Shown one piece after another: positions 1 through 17,541 of a stretch of 64,000 nucleotides of DNA (positions are counted from its first letter, which is position 1; each line of letters starts with the position of its first letter). Where the stretch lies: contig CM026430.1 in NCBI GenBank assembly GCA_014871385.1, forward strand, positions 3,823,040 to 3,887,039, in the 5' to 3' direction. Source of the stretch: Ceratodon purpureus (lineage: Eukaryota; Streptophyta; Bryopsida; Pseudoditrichales; Ditrichaceae). The translations under genes were made by a program, and so were the position numbers. The notes below the pieces were generated by a model that saw only the letters and a program-made list of their open reading frames with translations, did no database searches and was not told the DNA's origin.

Positions 1-465
1 TCAGGTACTGTGGCTGGTTTCATGTGTATTTGAATGGGTGTTGAAATTTTGGCATGTTTCTAATGGGTTGTGTGCGCTTTGTTGTTATATTGTTAGTTTA
101 TAGCTATGTTGTTTGTAGCTTGAATTCTAGTTTTGTCATGGTGTAGTATTTTTTTTGGATTTTTTTTTCTCCACTTGAATTGAGTTTGTGTTTAAGTGCA
201 TTGTGATCATACGTATGATGGTTTGGGTTTTTCTTCCCACTGATGATTTGATGCTATTGTCGCCGAGCTGAAGTAGGTCACTGGAGTGAGAATTTTGAAG
301 AATTTAATGGGGTTGGTTTTTTAGGGCTCCGTTGGGTTACTTACTTAAAGGAAATTGACAGTACTCGGGCGACTTAGATTGCTCTTGTAGGTCTTGAGGT
401 GCATATATTTATGTTGTGTGGATTTCTGAGAACTGGTGTTCACATCTGTCAATCTAATCGTTTAG

Positions 466-3133
466 TTGGGAAAAGCAGGGGCGAGAGCAAGCTCATTTGG
501 ATGAAGAGAGGGAACAGGAGGTGGAGAGGGCTAAAATGGATCTACTACGGTCAGTTATGGATACCAAGAGGGGTGCACAGGTTTCACCAGACCAGCGTGC
601 CGCGATAGAAGAAGCCATGGTATGTTGTTTATTCAACTGACACTATCACCGTAGTATCAATTCTCATGCCACTCTCTTATGTATGTAGATAGAGATAGAT
701 CGCCCTGCGCAACAGTCGGTGAATGCTGCCTTGCATGATTGGTTTATTTGCAGCTTCTTTGTGGTTGCCTGTGTTCCCTGTTACCGATATGAATAATGTA
801 GCCATGATTTTCGCCTTCAATTGCGAAGGTGGAAAATCGAATCTACGGAATAGGAATATGATACCTTCTGGGTGATGATTGCAAGCATTCAGTTTCTTCC
901 CCAGCTTTGATACACTTGATTCTTTAGTCGTGGAGTTTGGATTTAGTGCCACTGTAGTAATCTGTTTGAGTACATTCTTGTAAAGCTGTTGGATGTGCTT
1001 TGATGGTAACTCATGACGCAGGCTAATCTGCATGGGAAAGCCAGGTGGGCGTGGAGAGGTTCAACGCAGGATCACCGTTAGTGCTTGACGAGCTACATGG
1101 GACTTGGTTACTTCAATATACGACTGCTCCTGATGTCATATCGCTCTTACAAGCTGCTGAACTTCCTTTACTGCAGGTGAAATACTCTTCTCCTTTTTCC
1201 CTTTTCGAGTTCCTTGTTTCCTCTGCTTCAAGCTGGGGGTTGTCTTTTGCATCCACGAATGGTTTGGTTGCAGTCCACTAGAAGGTGCATTGTAACTACC
1301 ATTATATTCTTATTTGGCTGTGGATAGAACCAGTTAAGGCTACAGTAGTCCGGTTTTCCTCCCTGCGGGCACATCTCCATATGTCTCTGGAGCCACGCAA
1401 AGGCGATGATTCGTAATGTCGTGTTGAAAGACCTATTTATGTTGGAGCAACTTTCTGTATCGTGACGCTAGTAAAACGACTGTACTATGGAGCAGGTTGG
1501 ACAAGTTTATCAGAGTTTTGACTGCAAAGGAAGAACAGACGGTGGGATTGTTGAAAATATTGTACGATGGAGCGTGCCAGGACTTCTTCAGGTTTGTGAT
1601 TCGTAAATGTTCCTTTCCTGTCTTCATACGTGCCTTGTTTTTTATGGTTTTATTTGCTTTCATTGGTTTACTGATTTTTTTTGAGGCTTATTCTGCGAAT
1701 GCATTCCATGGTTGCGCTGTGCTCAGGTAGTTACAGTTGCGGTATTTTCTTTGTTAGAAGTAGTATCTTTGGATAATACTTTCAGTACGTCTCATTGGTT
1801 TGTTGAAACGTATACTTCTCCGTTTGTTATATGAATATTTATGGGCATTGCGAAATTGCTCCATCAGCGTCTTATGTTGATTTCGTGAGATTTTCTGCAT
1901 TTCTACGCAGGCGAATGAAGGCGCAACCCTTATCGTAACAGCCAAGTTCTCAGTTGCTAGTCCACGCAGCATCGTTCTTCAATTTGAAGAGGTAGACCCC
2001 GAATTTTAATAATTGTGCATTATTTCAGCTTCTGGAATTCGTCGTTATTTACCGCATTACTCCTGCAATCTCTGTATGACACGATGTTATAACAGTTTTG
2101 GAGTCCTAGCATCTTGTTCGTACTTTTTTTGTGCATTACACGAGACAAGGCTGAACACCACATCGTATGTATGACAAGATTTTGTGGGATTGGTGTGCTC
2201 CAGGCAAGAGTAGGTGAAGTCGAGATAAGTGCAGAATTAGAAACGTTCATTACTCCAGCAATCTTACCTCGCACTTTTATCAACCTTCAGGTATGTCATG
2301 AATGATTTTCTCAGTAATAATGAGCTAATGAAACAAACAGATTTGTAGTTTGTAAGCCGAGCATCCGGCTCTTATGTCGGCTCTGTTGCTGCCCTCTCTT
2401 ATGCTTGAGCTGAGTTCGTGCAACATATCCTTTGGAGCATAAATTTTGTTAGCTGAGAAGAAGACTTTCCAAAGCATGGTGTGCATAGGACTAGTGCAGT
2501 CTTCCTTTTCTATAAGCTCTAGTCAAGAACCGGTATTCATCAACAGAGAGCGAAGCACCTACTGTAGTCGACATGCTCCATGGACTGTTAGATATTTCTT
2601 TTAATTCATAGAATGTTATTTTCCCATCCACCTTACAACGTAATTATAGTCAATAGTAAGATGCAGTTCAAAAATCTTACAGCTACTCTGCACCGGAACG
2701 TCATGGGGTTGCCTGCACTTTAATTCTTACAAATCGTCTGTATTGACAAGTCTTCTGTACTGCCTGTTGGATATCTTTTTCACAGATTTTGCAGTTTCTA
2801 CGAAGTCTGGACTTACGATTTCCACTTAGAGGATCACAAACTCAACCCCAGAATGCCTCAAGGTAATCAAGGTGGAGATCGTCTTTGTCGTCTAGGGTAT
2901 CGTTTTGTACTATTGTCTTGTATTTCAATTTTCTTTTTGGAAACCACACTTTATTTTTCGTCATTGAGTAATATTGTAATAAATAGTACTCCTGATTGAC
3001 GACATGCAGGGCTCCTATAGGAGCATGGTACAACTTAACATTTCTGGACAGAAACTTGCTTCTGGGGCGAGCTCTTGGCACCGGTGGTATCTTCGTTTTT
3101 AGCCGAACTCAAGCCCGTCGTAAATCCACATAA
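466..3133 (+). CDS. Plastid-lipid-associated protein / fibrillin family (3' seven exons; 5' part off the window)
   Basis: Exons read from splice sites: 466-619, 1045-1176, 1496-1591, 1911-1991, 2204-2290, 2786-2862 and 3010-3133, all in phase, with stop TAA at 3131. The product carries the PAP/fibrillin signature: LDELHGTWLLQYTTAPDV, then VGQVYQSFDCKGRTDGGIVE, EGATLIVTAKFSV, PAILPRTFINLQ, and a C-terminal NLTFLDRNLLLGRALG followed by GGIFVFSR. Fibrillins are plastoglobule or thylakoid proteins with a lipocalin-like fold that bind lipids. This copy most resembles the PAP12/FBN10 type, from memory of that protein. The exon at 466 encodes a charged helix (EREQEVERAKMDLLRSVMD). The first bases of the window, TCAG followed by GTACTG, look like the end of an earlier exon, so the transit peptide and N-terminus lie upstream. 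Family call is firm; the subgroup is less sure. Confidence 0.88.
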
Positions 3134-6100
3134 GTCTTTCCCTTATGAAAGTCACCAACCAGGCAGACTGCATCATGAAGCTGTTTCCTGCAACTTTAGA
3201 CGAAGCTAAAATTCCTAGTAATACATGGAATGGCATGTGGCCTCATTCCCTTTTGAGAGAATGGCTTTTGTACCTGAGATAGACTTCCTGTATGAACTGT
3301 ATTTACATACCTTTGCTGAACCTTGCCATGTGTTATGTGGATCGTGGAACTTTGACTACAACGTACGTCTGTTCACACCATGCAACATCTTGTACCAAAA
3401 TAATGTATCCGAAGCTGGTCTTTATGTATTTCTCTCCTTGTAAGCTTTGAATTTGTGTTGATCTGGTTTCTATCATGTGCCAAGTTCTGCCACAGTCTAT
3501 GGTGTGGTAGAGAGATAAGATTTGCAAAGACAACAAAATTGATCTCATGAGGTTAACTGCTGAAGCCTGATACTGGCTCCCATGGATATACAAGCAGTTG
3601 TGGTTGCATGGATGATGGAAGGTTTGCACAGAGGACTTTGGGCATCATTGCAGACAGTTGTGGCAGCCTAACTTCTGCTTAATTCCATCTTAGTTTTTCT
3701 TAGCAATATTTTTATTTATTTTACTTGTTAAAGCCTGATTACAAAAACCACCATAAAATGGTCGGTGTCTTAGCAATCACTTCCATATTCCCTAGTCTTC
3801 TTTTCCATGTATTCTGCACTTTCGAAATGGGAAGTATGAGTTCTACTGCTTTGGAAAATGGGTAGCATCGTGCACACTTTTCGATGTCATATCTTGTATT
3901 GTGTCACGCAAGCGCGTAGAATTCCAGAATCTTGGGAAGATGTGATCAGGTGGTGGGTTCCTTTACACTAAAGCCTGGGCTTTAGTAGACCCACAACCAT
4001 GGTCAGTCAAAATGTCTGGTGACAACCAATATAAATTATCACATCAGTCACGACCCAAATCAGTCGCTACGCACATCAATGAGCAGGGAGATCCGGCAAC
4101 TAGTTGTAAGTCAGCAAAATGTGTCAAATTATCGATTTGATTTTGGAGGTTTAGAAAATTTTCCAATACAAACCTTAAATCATACCTAAGTATGATATTA
4201 ATATCATCCAAGTATCACATAAGTATCATATATAAATTATCAAGTACTCTTAGTAAAAAAGGATTACAGCTTGATGACCTCTGAAACTTTCCAAACCTTG
4301 CACATCACGCCTGGAGATACAATTCTCGTATCAATGCACTCGTTATTGTTTAATTAAGGTCCAACAGTCATGGTCTGCATGGAGATGTATGTGGTCTTGG
4401 TGGTGCCTGCTTGTCATGCCTGATGAGTGGTATCATTGCGGAACAGATGGTCTTGAAGGTAAATGTTAGATCGGGTGGTGAGAATTGACCAATGGCTAGA
4501 ATTTGCATTTATGAGATTAATGATGCTCTGAGGGGAATCAGTTTTTTCATGATATTTCCCACTCTATGTGTCATGATGCACTGACTGTGTGTGACTTAAG
4601 TTGTCCAGCAGCCAGCTCTGCTTTGCTCCCATGTGAATTTACTTGTGAAAAAACGACATGTGCTAGAATGGGCTCCCAAACAAATGGGTAGCCCAATCAC
4701 TGACGAAAATTTCACTTCGTGGATTTTTCTTGAGCTCTGAGGATTAGGAATTACTGTAATTCATTGCTTACAAGGTGACAAGTTGTCATTGTGCTGAATG
4801 TCTCCTGGGATAGAGCTCCACCTCAAAAATGAGTTTGTTACGTGCAAGATGATGACAAGGGGATAAATACGAAAAATAGATGGAAAAAGGGAGATTTGCA
4901 CATTAGAAAAGAGATTCTATTCAAGGATATAATTTTTCTATGAAAGAATAAAAAATATATTAAAAAGGCTAGGTGATTTCATATTTCTATCCCTCATAGA
5001 TTATTTCTATCATTATTTACAAGCTAATTCAAAATTGATAAATGATATGAACCATTATTTTACCAAAATAGACCGTTTGCAAGAAACTAGTTGGTTGGGA
5101 AAAAAAATGGTTCAAAATCATGTACATCATTCTAAGCCTAGGTCTTAGTTCATCAAGGATGTCATAGTTTTTGGTATATCTATCTTATTATAATTTGAAT
5201 GAACAAGTAGACCACCATGTCCACATCAATAAATTACTTTCCTTGTGTCATTCTTACATAAGAATCAACATGGAGCTGATAGTTAAGGATTCAACATTTA
5301 TTTGATATCATCCTCCCATCAAAAGAGCATCATAATAATATAAGAAATGAGCCAAGTAAAAATGACACAAGTAAGAACAATGCAAAATAAAAAAAAATAA
5401 AACACAAATAAAAATAATGCTAAAATGATGTTGTAATGACATTAGTTAATGACATAAGTTATGATGACATCAAAGTGACATGAAAAACTATTTTAATGTT
5501 CATTTTGATGTCATTTTGATGTATGTCATTTTGTTATCATTATGCTTGTGTTATTTTGATGTCACTTCATAATTTGGCATGCATTAACTTGATGCCAATA
5601 TGACATCAACCTGGAAAGTTACTATCTGATGTCATGTTGACGCCAACATCGTATTAAGTTTCCTGATACAAGTCTGTATCTGCACTTGTCCAGTATGATG
5701 TCACCCATGCATTATAAAATACGCATGCAGGTATTAAGGTGAAAATGCAAGGAAGTCCAGTCAGCCACCCCTTCTGTTGCTATTTATCCCTCATAAAGTC
5801 AAGTTTAGATCCAAGAGTTTGCCAAGGTCCACTACAATGCACCCAGCATGCTTGGTGCGGCAAAGATTCAAAGAAAATGGGCTTGTTTGAAAGTTCCGTG
5901 GAAGAGAGTTATTTTATTGTAAAGAAACTTAAAATTTGAAATATCAACAGTACTGTGTGTAGTTTATTTGCCTTCAAATCGTCATGAGGCTCTGGTGCTG
6001 GGACTCTGGCTTGAGATGTTAAGACCAACTCTGCAGAATGAGTTACAAGTTTCTCTTGGCTTCAATGTAAACCTCGCGCTTCCATGGCTCTGCTGGGCTC

Positions 6101-7490
6101 ATTCCTTTGCAAGAAAACATGTTATCATGTCCTCTTGCCGTTTTTGACTGTAAATGATAAGATATTATGGTGAAAGAATAAATGGTATGGTGATTAACTT
6201 ACATTAAAGTTTGTTGAACTGTTGGTTGATGAAAAGTATGTGCCCATTAAAGAGGCGGTTAAGGTTCAAACTACCCCCCTCAATTCATGCTCCAAGCTTC
6301 CAGAACATGACCCACTCCCAGTCAGCCATCACGAAGTTTATTCCCCTCAAGGTGGTTCATTTCATTTTCAAGTCTCAATCTCATCCATACCTGTATTTCA
6401 TCGCTTGAGCTGGATAACCCGGTACTTGTACCACTGCAGTCTGGGATACCAGAAGGAATCTCCATCTAACCATTTGTGGATATCCGAAGTGGGCGGATGT
6501 TACATCGATGCTCTACAGGCACAATTGATGTTTTATATATGATTGCGATGAACTGGGAATTGGTGGATGGTTACGTCCTTGGTCCAACATCCAGACAGAA
6601 ATACAAAAATATCACACACTGGTGAGTTACCGGTATCTGGTCTACTTGTCAAATTTGCGTGTTGCAAGTCTTGTTCTCTGTCAAAATTTCTGTCAATTTT
6701 TTCACAAGAAATGCAAAGAATGCCCAATGCAAACTTACTAAAGAAAGTAAGAATTTTTTGAAAACCATTGATGGGCACCCAGCGTCATGATGTGGCAATG
6801 TGGATTCTCTGCCCAGAGATTGACAAGACGATAAAAATATCATTCAAAAGTAGTTTTGATTGATGGGAAAGGTGCAACTCATACCAGTTCTGTAGGCTAC
6901 CACCAGAAGTAGGCGAAATTGCAAAGTGGCTATCCGTGCGCAGCGCTTTTGCTCGTGTCCGCTTTAGCAAACAGCCATTCAAGGGATAATTTCTTGCAGG
7001 AAACCTGTGAAGGGGGGCTGGTGTCTCCATGGAGTCCTTCACTTTTGTGAACTGGGCAACCATTATTGATGGATTGACTTCCTACAGGACAGATGTTGAC
7101 TCAAAAACTCTACTGACCCATGACCCTTTTTCCTTGAGTGGTGCCTCTCTGGAGCCTGGCTATGTACTTGTAATCCACCATTGTGTGGAATCATCAGCCA
7201 CGGAAAGATTAAATGCTTCCATCGTATATGAAGGCTTTCCATCTGGTACTAGTTTTCACATGGTTCACCGTCTTCATTTTCTTGTCCAATTCCTAAATCC
7301 CAACACATGCTCAATGCAGCCATATCAGAACAGTTGTATGAATCCTGATAAACTGATTGTTAATTGTGCTCAAAATCCAATGTCATATTTTTAATTGACC
7401 AGCTTTCTTAATATGGAAAGAAAAAAGTCTAGATATTTCATTACATTTTTATTCACGATGCTGGTCTTCTTTCACAGTTCCAAAATTCTC
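3134..7490. other. Spacer downstream of the fibrillin gene
   Basis: I see no convincing gene. The first few hundred bases are probably 3' UTR of the fibrillin transcript. From 4870 to 5640 the sequence is AT-rich, and at 5400-5640 the palindromic word TGATGTCA and its variants recur many times in both orientations. The open frames at 6211-7394 have no recognisable domain and no clear splice context. Confidence 0.5.
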
Positions 7491-10224
7491 CCTTCCTTCA
7501 TCACAACATACCATAGTCACATGATACAGCCTAGTCACGCGGATACCGTACCCCCACGTGAACCCTATCCCCACCGCGACTTTTTCCACCACATCACATC
7601 CCCATCAAACACCCAAATTTTCCAAAACAACTCACATTCACCCACCACAGGTACCCATACATCACCATCCAATTCAAAAAAAACACTGCGCCCAGAACAT
7701 TACATCCTAACCACCATTGAACACACACAAACCCCCTTTCTCGAACTCCCCAAACGTTATCATCAATCCCGCAACCACAAAACAAACTTGAAATTTGAAA
7801 AAGGCGACCTCGCGATGATTTTACGCCGCCAAAAACATTGGTGAACCGGCCTACAGTCACCTACCCCAATCCAACGCCCTCTCAATCTAGTCAGTCTAGT
7901 AATGGGAAGTTTTTGGTCATTTGGTCAAGCCTTGGTCTTAAATGGCAATTGTGTATTCCCCCAAGTGGGGCCTGCTTTCCGCGTGAGCCTGTAGAGAACG
8001 CCCACGGGAACAAGGGAACCTCATGAGAACATACGGGAACCGAAAGAGAACGTGTCGGCGCTCCGCATGGGAACGATTCGGACGCCGAAGAGCGCGTCGG
8101 GAACGAAAAGGACCGTCGAACGCGGCCCTCCGTCGCAAACTCCAACGAGTCCCCCGTGGCCCCCCTCCGCCCCCAAACTCCACCACCACCCAAAACCCCC
8201 CACCATCTACCCGGTTCGTACACCCTCCCCTGTAAAATCTACCAAACGCCACCGAAATACCATATTTACGTCCCCTGACGCCCTTCCCACCCCCGACGAA
8301 AAACGGCGCAAACACCACGATTTCAATGTCCTCGTCCCAAATCCCCACGATCCCAGAACGAAAAACCGCAAACCCCGCATATCGATGAAAAACGGCGCAA
8401 ATGGATGAAAACAGAACCAGCACCAATAAGCAACACGGCACCTAAACAAAGCATTTTATTATCAAGAGTGTACATTCGAGAAGTGAGAATCTAGGATAGG
8501 GGTTGATGGTGTTGGATTTGGGAGTGGTGACGGGGTTAGGGAGGAGGGAGGCGGGGGTAGAGAGAGAGAGAGAGACGAGGAACGAGTCGCGAGCGGCGAG
8601 AGAGCAACCCTTTGCGAGAGGGAGAGGGAGAGAGGGAGAGGGAGAAGGAGAGGGAGTCCGAGATCGTTCGACGCGATCGCCGCACCGGAAGCTCGCGACG
8701 CACGGCACTCCGGCATCGGGACCAGGGCTCCGGAGCCGCGCTTCCGCAATTCGCAACGACCTCCGCCACGCCTCAATCGGCCCCAGGACCCGCAGGCGCG
8801 ACTCACCGCAACCTCGCGCGCCGTCGCGCCGCGCTTCCGCGCACATCGCCGTTGCGGTGCCAGTCGTCTCCCAGGTCGCCGTTCCTTGGAGTAGGTTTTT
8901 GTTGCTGCAGCTGGAGGCGGGGAGGAATTGAGAGGGAGTGGAGGTGTGGCCGCTCTTTTGCATCGGCGTCGCGCGGGGAGGTGTTTTTTTTTCTAGGTTG
9001 TGGTTTTCGTTGTTGGAGTAGGGGTTTTTGTTGAGCTCGGGAAGGCGCGTACGAGGAGGAATTGGGAGGAGGTGAAGGTGTGGTCGATTTTTCTGCATCG
9101 TCGTTCAGGTTTGCGTTCCGGAGCTCGTTTTTTAAGTAGGTTTTCGTCTTGCGGTAGCGGGAGCTGGAGGCGTGGACTAGGAGGAATCGGAAGTGGTGGA
9201 GCTCTGAGTTGGAGAGGAGCTTGAGTTTTGGTTTTTGGTTTTGGTTGCGGGTAATTACCGACAATTAGTGAGGCGTGAGGGGAGCGTGAGCTTGGGAGTT
9301 GGCGTTGGAGTGGGGGTTATTAGGGCGGCTGTTGAGCTTCGGTGGAGGTGTTGGATCATCTGTCTGGTTGTGGTTCTGTAGACATTGTTTGGAGGATAAA
9401 ACCCTAGCCTAGGCTGCCGTTGGGGGAGAGGTTTCGAGAGGGAGAGCATGCAGGAGTGTTCTTTCCGTCTGGCGCGTTCATCGAGTGGTTTTGGCTTCAT
9501 TGGAGTTCGTGTGGCGCGTCCGTACGTTGTCCTTGGCTTCAGGGTCGGTGGAGGTGGAGGTTGGAGCGGGGAGATGAAATTATGAGCAGGCGTTTGGGAG
9601 GAGTGGATTATTCGTGGAGTTGTTGAGGTGGAGGGGAATTAAGGCTGGGAGAGAGTGTTGATGCGGCTCGTGGATGTTTAGGAAGGGTTGAGGAGTGGCG
9701 AACAGCGCTTGCGTGGCGGGGTTAGTGGCTTTTGGTAACCTAAGTTAGTCGGGGTGGTAATGTGAGTAGGTGTCGTCAAGCTTGGCCAGCGTTCTTTCGG
9801 TTGTACATGAATTTATGCTGTGGCCGTTGCGTGAGGAGGCGAACCATGATACTTTTACCTTCTGCAGCAGGAGAAGGCTGTAAGTGTGTCCTCAGGTCGC
9901 ACATGTATGGTAATTTCACTCCGCTAGCTTGATTTGGAGCTCAGGTGTGGAAATGTGTGGTAACCACCGGGAGCTTGAACTCTCCTCACTTTCGTTTTTC
10001 GTTACAGCGGTGACGAGGTTGAAGTGAAGTAGAAGGGCGCTTTCTTTGAGGCATTTCTGAATGCCGTGTAGTTTACTTACGATACAAAGGGAAGTGTTCG
10101 CTGCGAAGAAGTAGAGGTGTAGAGCGGAGACTACAGTACAGGGAGTTTGAGAGAGAGAGATGGTCTTGTGGTTTAATCATTTGAAGGGTAGAGTGCAGTA
10201 GATAAGGCCATCGAAGGGTCTGCA
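7491..10224 (+). promoter_or_regulatory. Probable promoter and leader of the NDR kinase gene, with a sharp strand-composition switch
   Basis: From about 7490 to 8440 the plus strand is very rich in C and poor in G. From about 8500 to 9720 it is the reverse, G-rich and C-poor. A purine (GA)n tract lies near 8560-8660 and a CpG-rich block at 8660-8880. Such a skew switch commonly marks a transcription start or a divergent promoter, and the gene it would serve on the right is the NDR kinase at 10225. The long frames on both strands here follow from the skewed composition and show no domain. No TATA box or start site can be fixed by eye. Confidence 0.4.
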
Positions 10225-15118
<4,894 letters not shown>

Positions 15119-16245
15119 ATAGTTTTTCCACCTCTCCTTTTTATTCATTTGAAAGCATTGTGCTATTGCCAAGCACCCAGTAACATGTCTGCATGCCAAC
15201 TTGTGTGTTACGGTTTGCAGTTCTGTATATCGTCCCAAAGGGCTCACTACAGGACCGACATGGAGATGTATCTAAGACTTAGTCGATATGACTAGTGGGT
15301 TGAGTGTAAATGGTCTGCATTTAGGTACACACAGGTACACACATCTTTCCTTCCAAGTTTGATTCATTTAAGGCGGTTTCTGCCCCTGAAGTTGGCGAGG
15401 ACCATTAAATAAAGTGCATCAAGATATAGCTGTAGACGCTGCTGCGTGACCATACCTGACTTCCGTGTGAAGTAAATTTGTGCAGAACTCTTTTATCCAT
15501 GCTTTTAATATGGTTTTCACTATGCTCATGATACTTTATCTAAAGCTTCATAAGCCTCAATGCCATCTCTTTTTTCTTGGTTCAAACTGGCTTCTTATGA
15601 TTTGAGATATATTGTTGCAAATGTGTGAGTTGTTTGTTGTCTCAAAGTTAGCCAGTATAGTCTTTTGATAAAAGAAAATATTTGGATTAGCACCCGTGAG
15701 ATTTGTTACCCGTGATATGAAAGTGATCCAAAGTTGCTCTCTGCATTAACTTTTGAATAGATGGCTGTTCATTTTGTACAGCTCCTCGCTTGCAGGATGT
15801 GTAATGTCACCTGATTTGAAGATCCTTGTGATTCGATGTCAGTATATGCTATTGATTTAGCTGAAAACAACTCATTTCCAAACCATGTTCTTCAATGCAC
15901 AACTTGGTTCATAAATCTTAACAAGTTAATGTATGTTCAGGTTCACCAGAATGAAATAACTTTGTTCAGGCTCCCTGACAAGGCTTTCAATACATCAATT
16001 TAAATTTCTGTTACAATAGCATCAAACAACAATAATTGTCGAAGTTTACTGCTGAAAACATTTAGTGCATAAGGTTTTCAGGCCAAATGGTTGGATATAC
16101 AATAAGCTCAGCTAATGCAACCGTGCAATCCCATTTGGAAATGATTAATCTATAGCATGGAGCACATAATCTACTTCCTAATGCAATGCCGTTGAACCAA
16201 ATGCCATGCCAGTAGATGATGACTGTAGATGATGTTTAGGACATT
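15119..16245 (+). other. 3' UTR of the NDR gene and following spacer
   Basis: No coding frame of note. The transcript end of the kinase gene must lie here; an AATAAA-like word (ATTAAATAAAG) occurs near 15406. Beyond about 15500 I see nothing recognisable. Confidence 0.4.
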
Positions 16246-16709
16246 TGACAAATTGACACTATTATATCTTATTATCTAAAATACTAAGATATTAAATTAC
16301 TAAAATATCATATGATTAAAATGTTAAATTAATAAGAAAAAAGATATTAAAATATTAAATGTTAATATATTGAAAGACTAAGATATTAAGATATTAAGAT
16401 ATTAAAATTTTAAAATTTTAGATGTTAATATATTGAAAGACCAAGATATTAAGATATTTAAAATATTTAAAAATTTAGATATTAATATATTGAAAGACTA
16501 AGATATTAAGATACTTAATTTTTTTCAAAATTTTAGATGTTAATATATTGAAAGACTAAGATATTAAGCTATTTTAAAATTTTAAATCATAAGATTAGAT
16601 ATTAAAATACTAAAGTATTAAAATACTAAAGTATTAAAATAACATGATATTGAAATGTGATAATATTCTTTAAAATTAATCATATACAATATAAGATGCT
16701 CATTTACTT
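16246..16709. repeat. AT-rich repeat, third copy of the palindrome-arm family, with internal 60-bp tandem units
   Basis: This stretch runs from GACAAATTGACAC to ATAAGATGCTCATTTA. It matches, with many differences, the AT-rich part of the palindrome arms at 17.6-18.0 and 18.8-19.2 kb. Inside, the words TTAATATATTGAAAGACTAA and AGATATTAAG recur about every 60 bases near 16360, 16420, 16480 and 16540, so this copy has expanded in tandem. Confidence 0.65.
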
Positions 16710-17541
16710 ACTTACTTTCATCTCAAACCATATCCCCATCCAGTTGCTGCTTACATATAAGTAAATGATATTGTATCTTATATAAGAAGGATTTTCTTTC
16801 CTTCAAGGAGCAACCTCCGACCATAGTCAACATTATCTTCACCTTCATCTTCATTTGTATCAATTGTGCCTTTCTAAGCCTTTGTGAGGCTCAAACTTTG
16901 TGATCTTATACCTAACTTCCTTAACTAAAGGAATTAATGATCTTCCATGGATCAAATATGTTTGCAAAGTATAATTTTTGAGCATCAAAACTTAGGTATA
17001 CTCTCGAGGTAGTGTTAAAAAACACTTTTATAATCTTAATTCGTAATCAGAATGAGACCTTTATACCGAGCCATAAGGCTTAGAGATATCAAATCGCTTG
17101 TAGCAAAGAGCCATCATACAGCGCCATGAATAATCTTGAACTTAAAGCTCAAATGCATATGCTCGCAATCAAAGAAGGTGATTGTCAGAGTAACGGCATG
17201 CTGGTAGACAGTGACAGAAAGCATGACATAACGACACACATAACAACAAGAACTGCACTTACCATTACGACCAGATCCTAACAGTAAACAAATTCCGGAC
17301 ATCATTCCTACTTGCAGGTGCCACGCAGCCACAAGACAAGCAAATAATACAAAAAACCAACCGATCCGGATGCAGAATTTCAAACAACTAAGCATCTGTA
17401 CAACACGGTGCTATCAATGACGAGCTATGCATTCAAGAACCCTGTTGCAGAGGTAAAGCCAGCCAGCCAGCCAACCATGACTCTACACTCAACACTGGTC
17501 ACGGAGTAAGCAGCATTGGCTATATGCCGTACTTTAAGGTG
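16710..17541. other. Spacer without recognised genes
   Basis: Between the AT-rich repeat and the palindrome I see no supported feature. The minus-strand frame near 17114-17395 has no domain and no splice context. Confidence 0.4.

Noticed and set aside
7838-9264. Many long overlapping frames on both strands in the GC-rich block
   Set aside because: They follow from the skewed, stop-poor composition, are rich in Arg, Pro and Gly or Ser, show no domain, and overlap in several frames at once.
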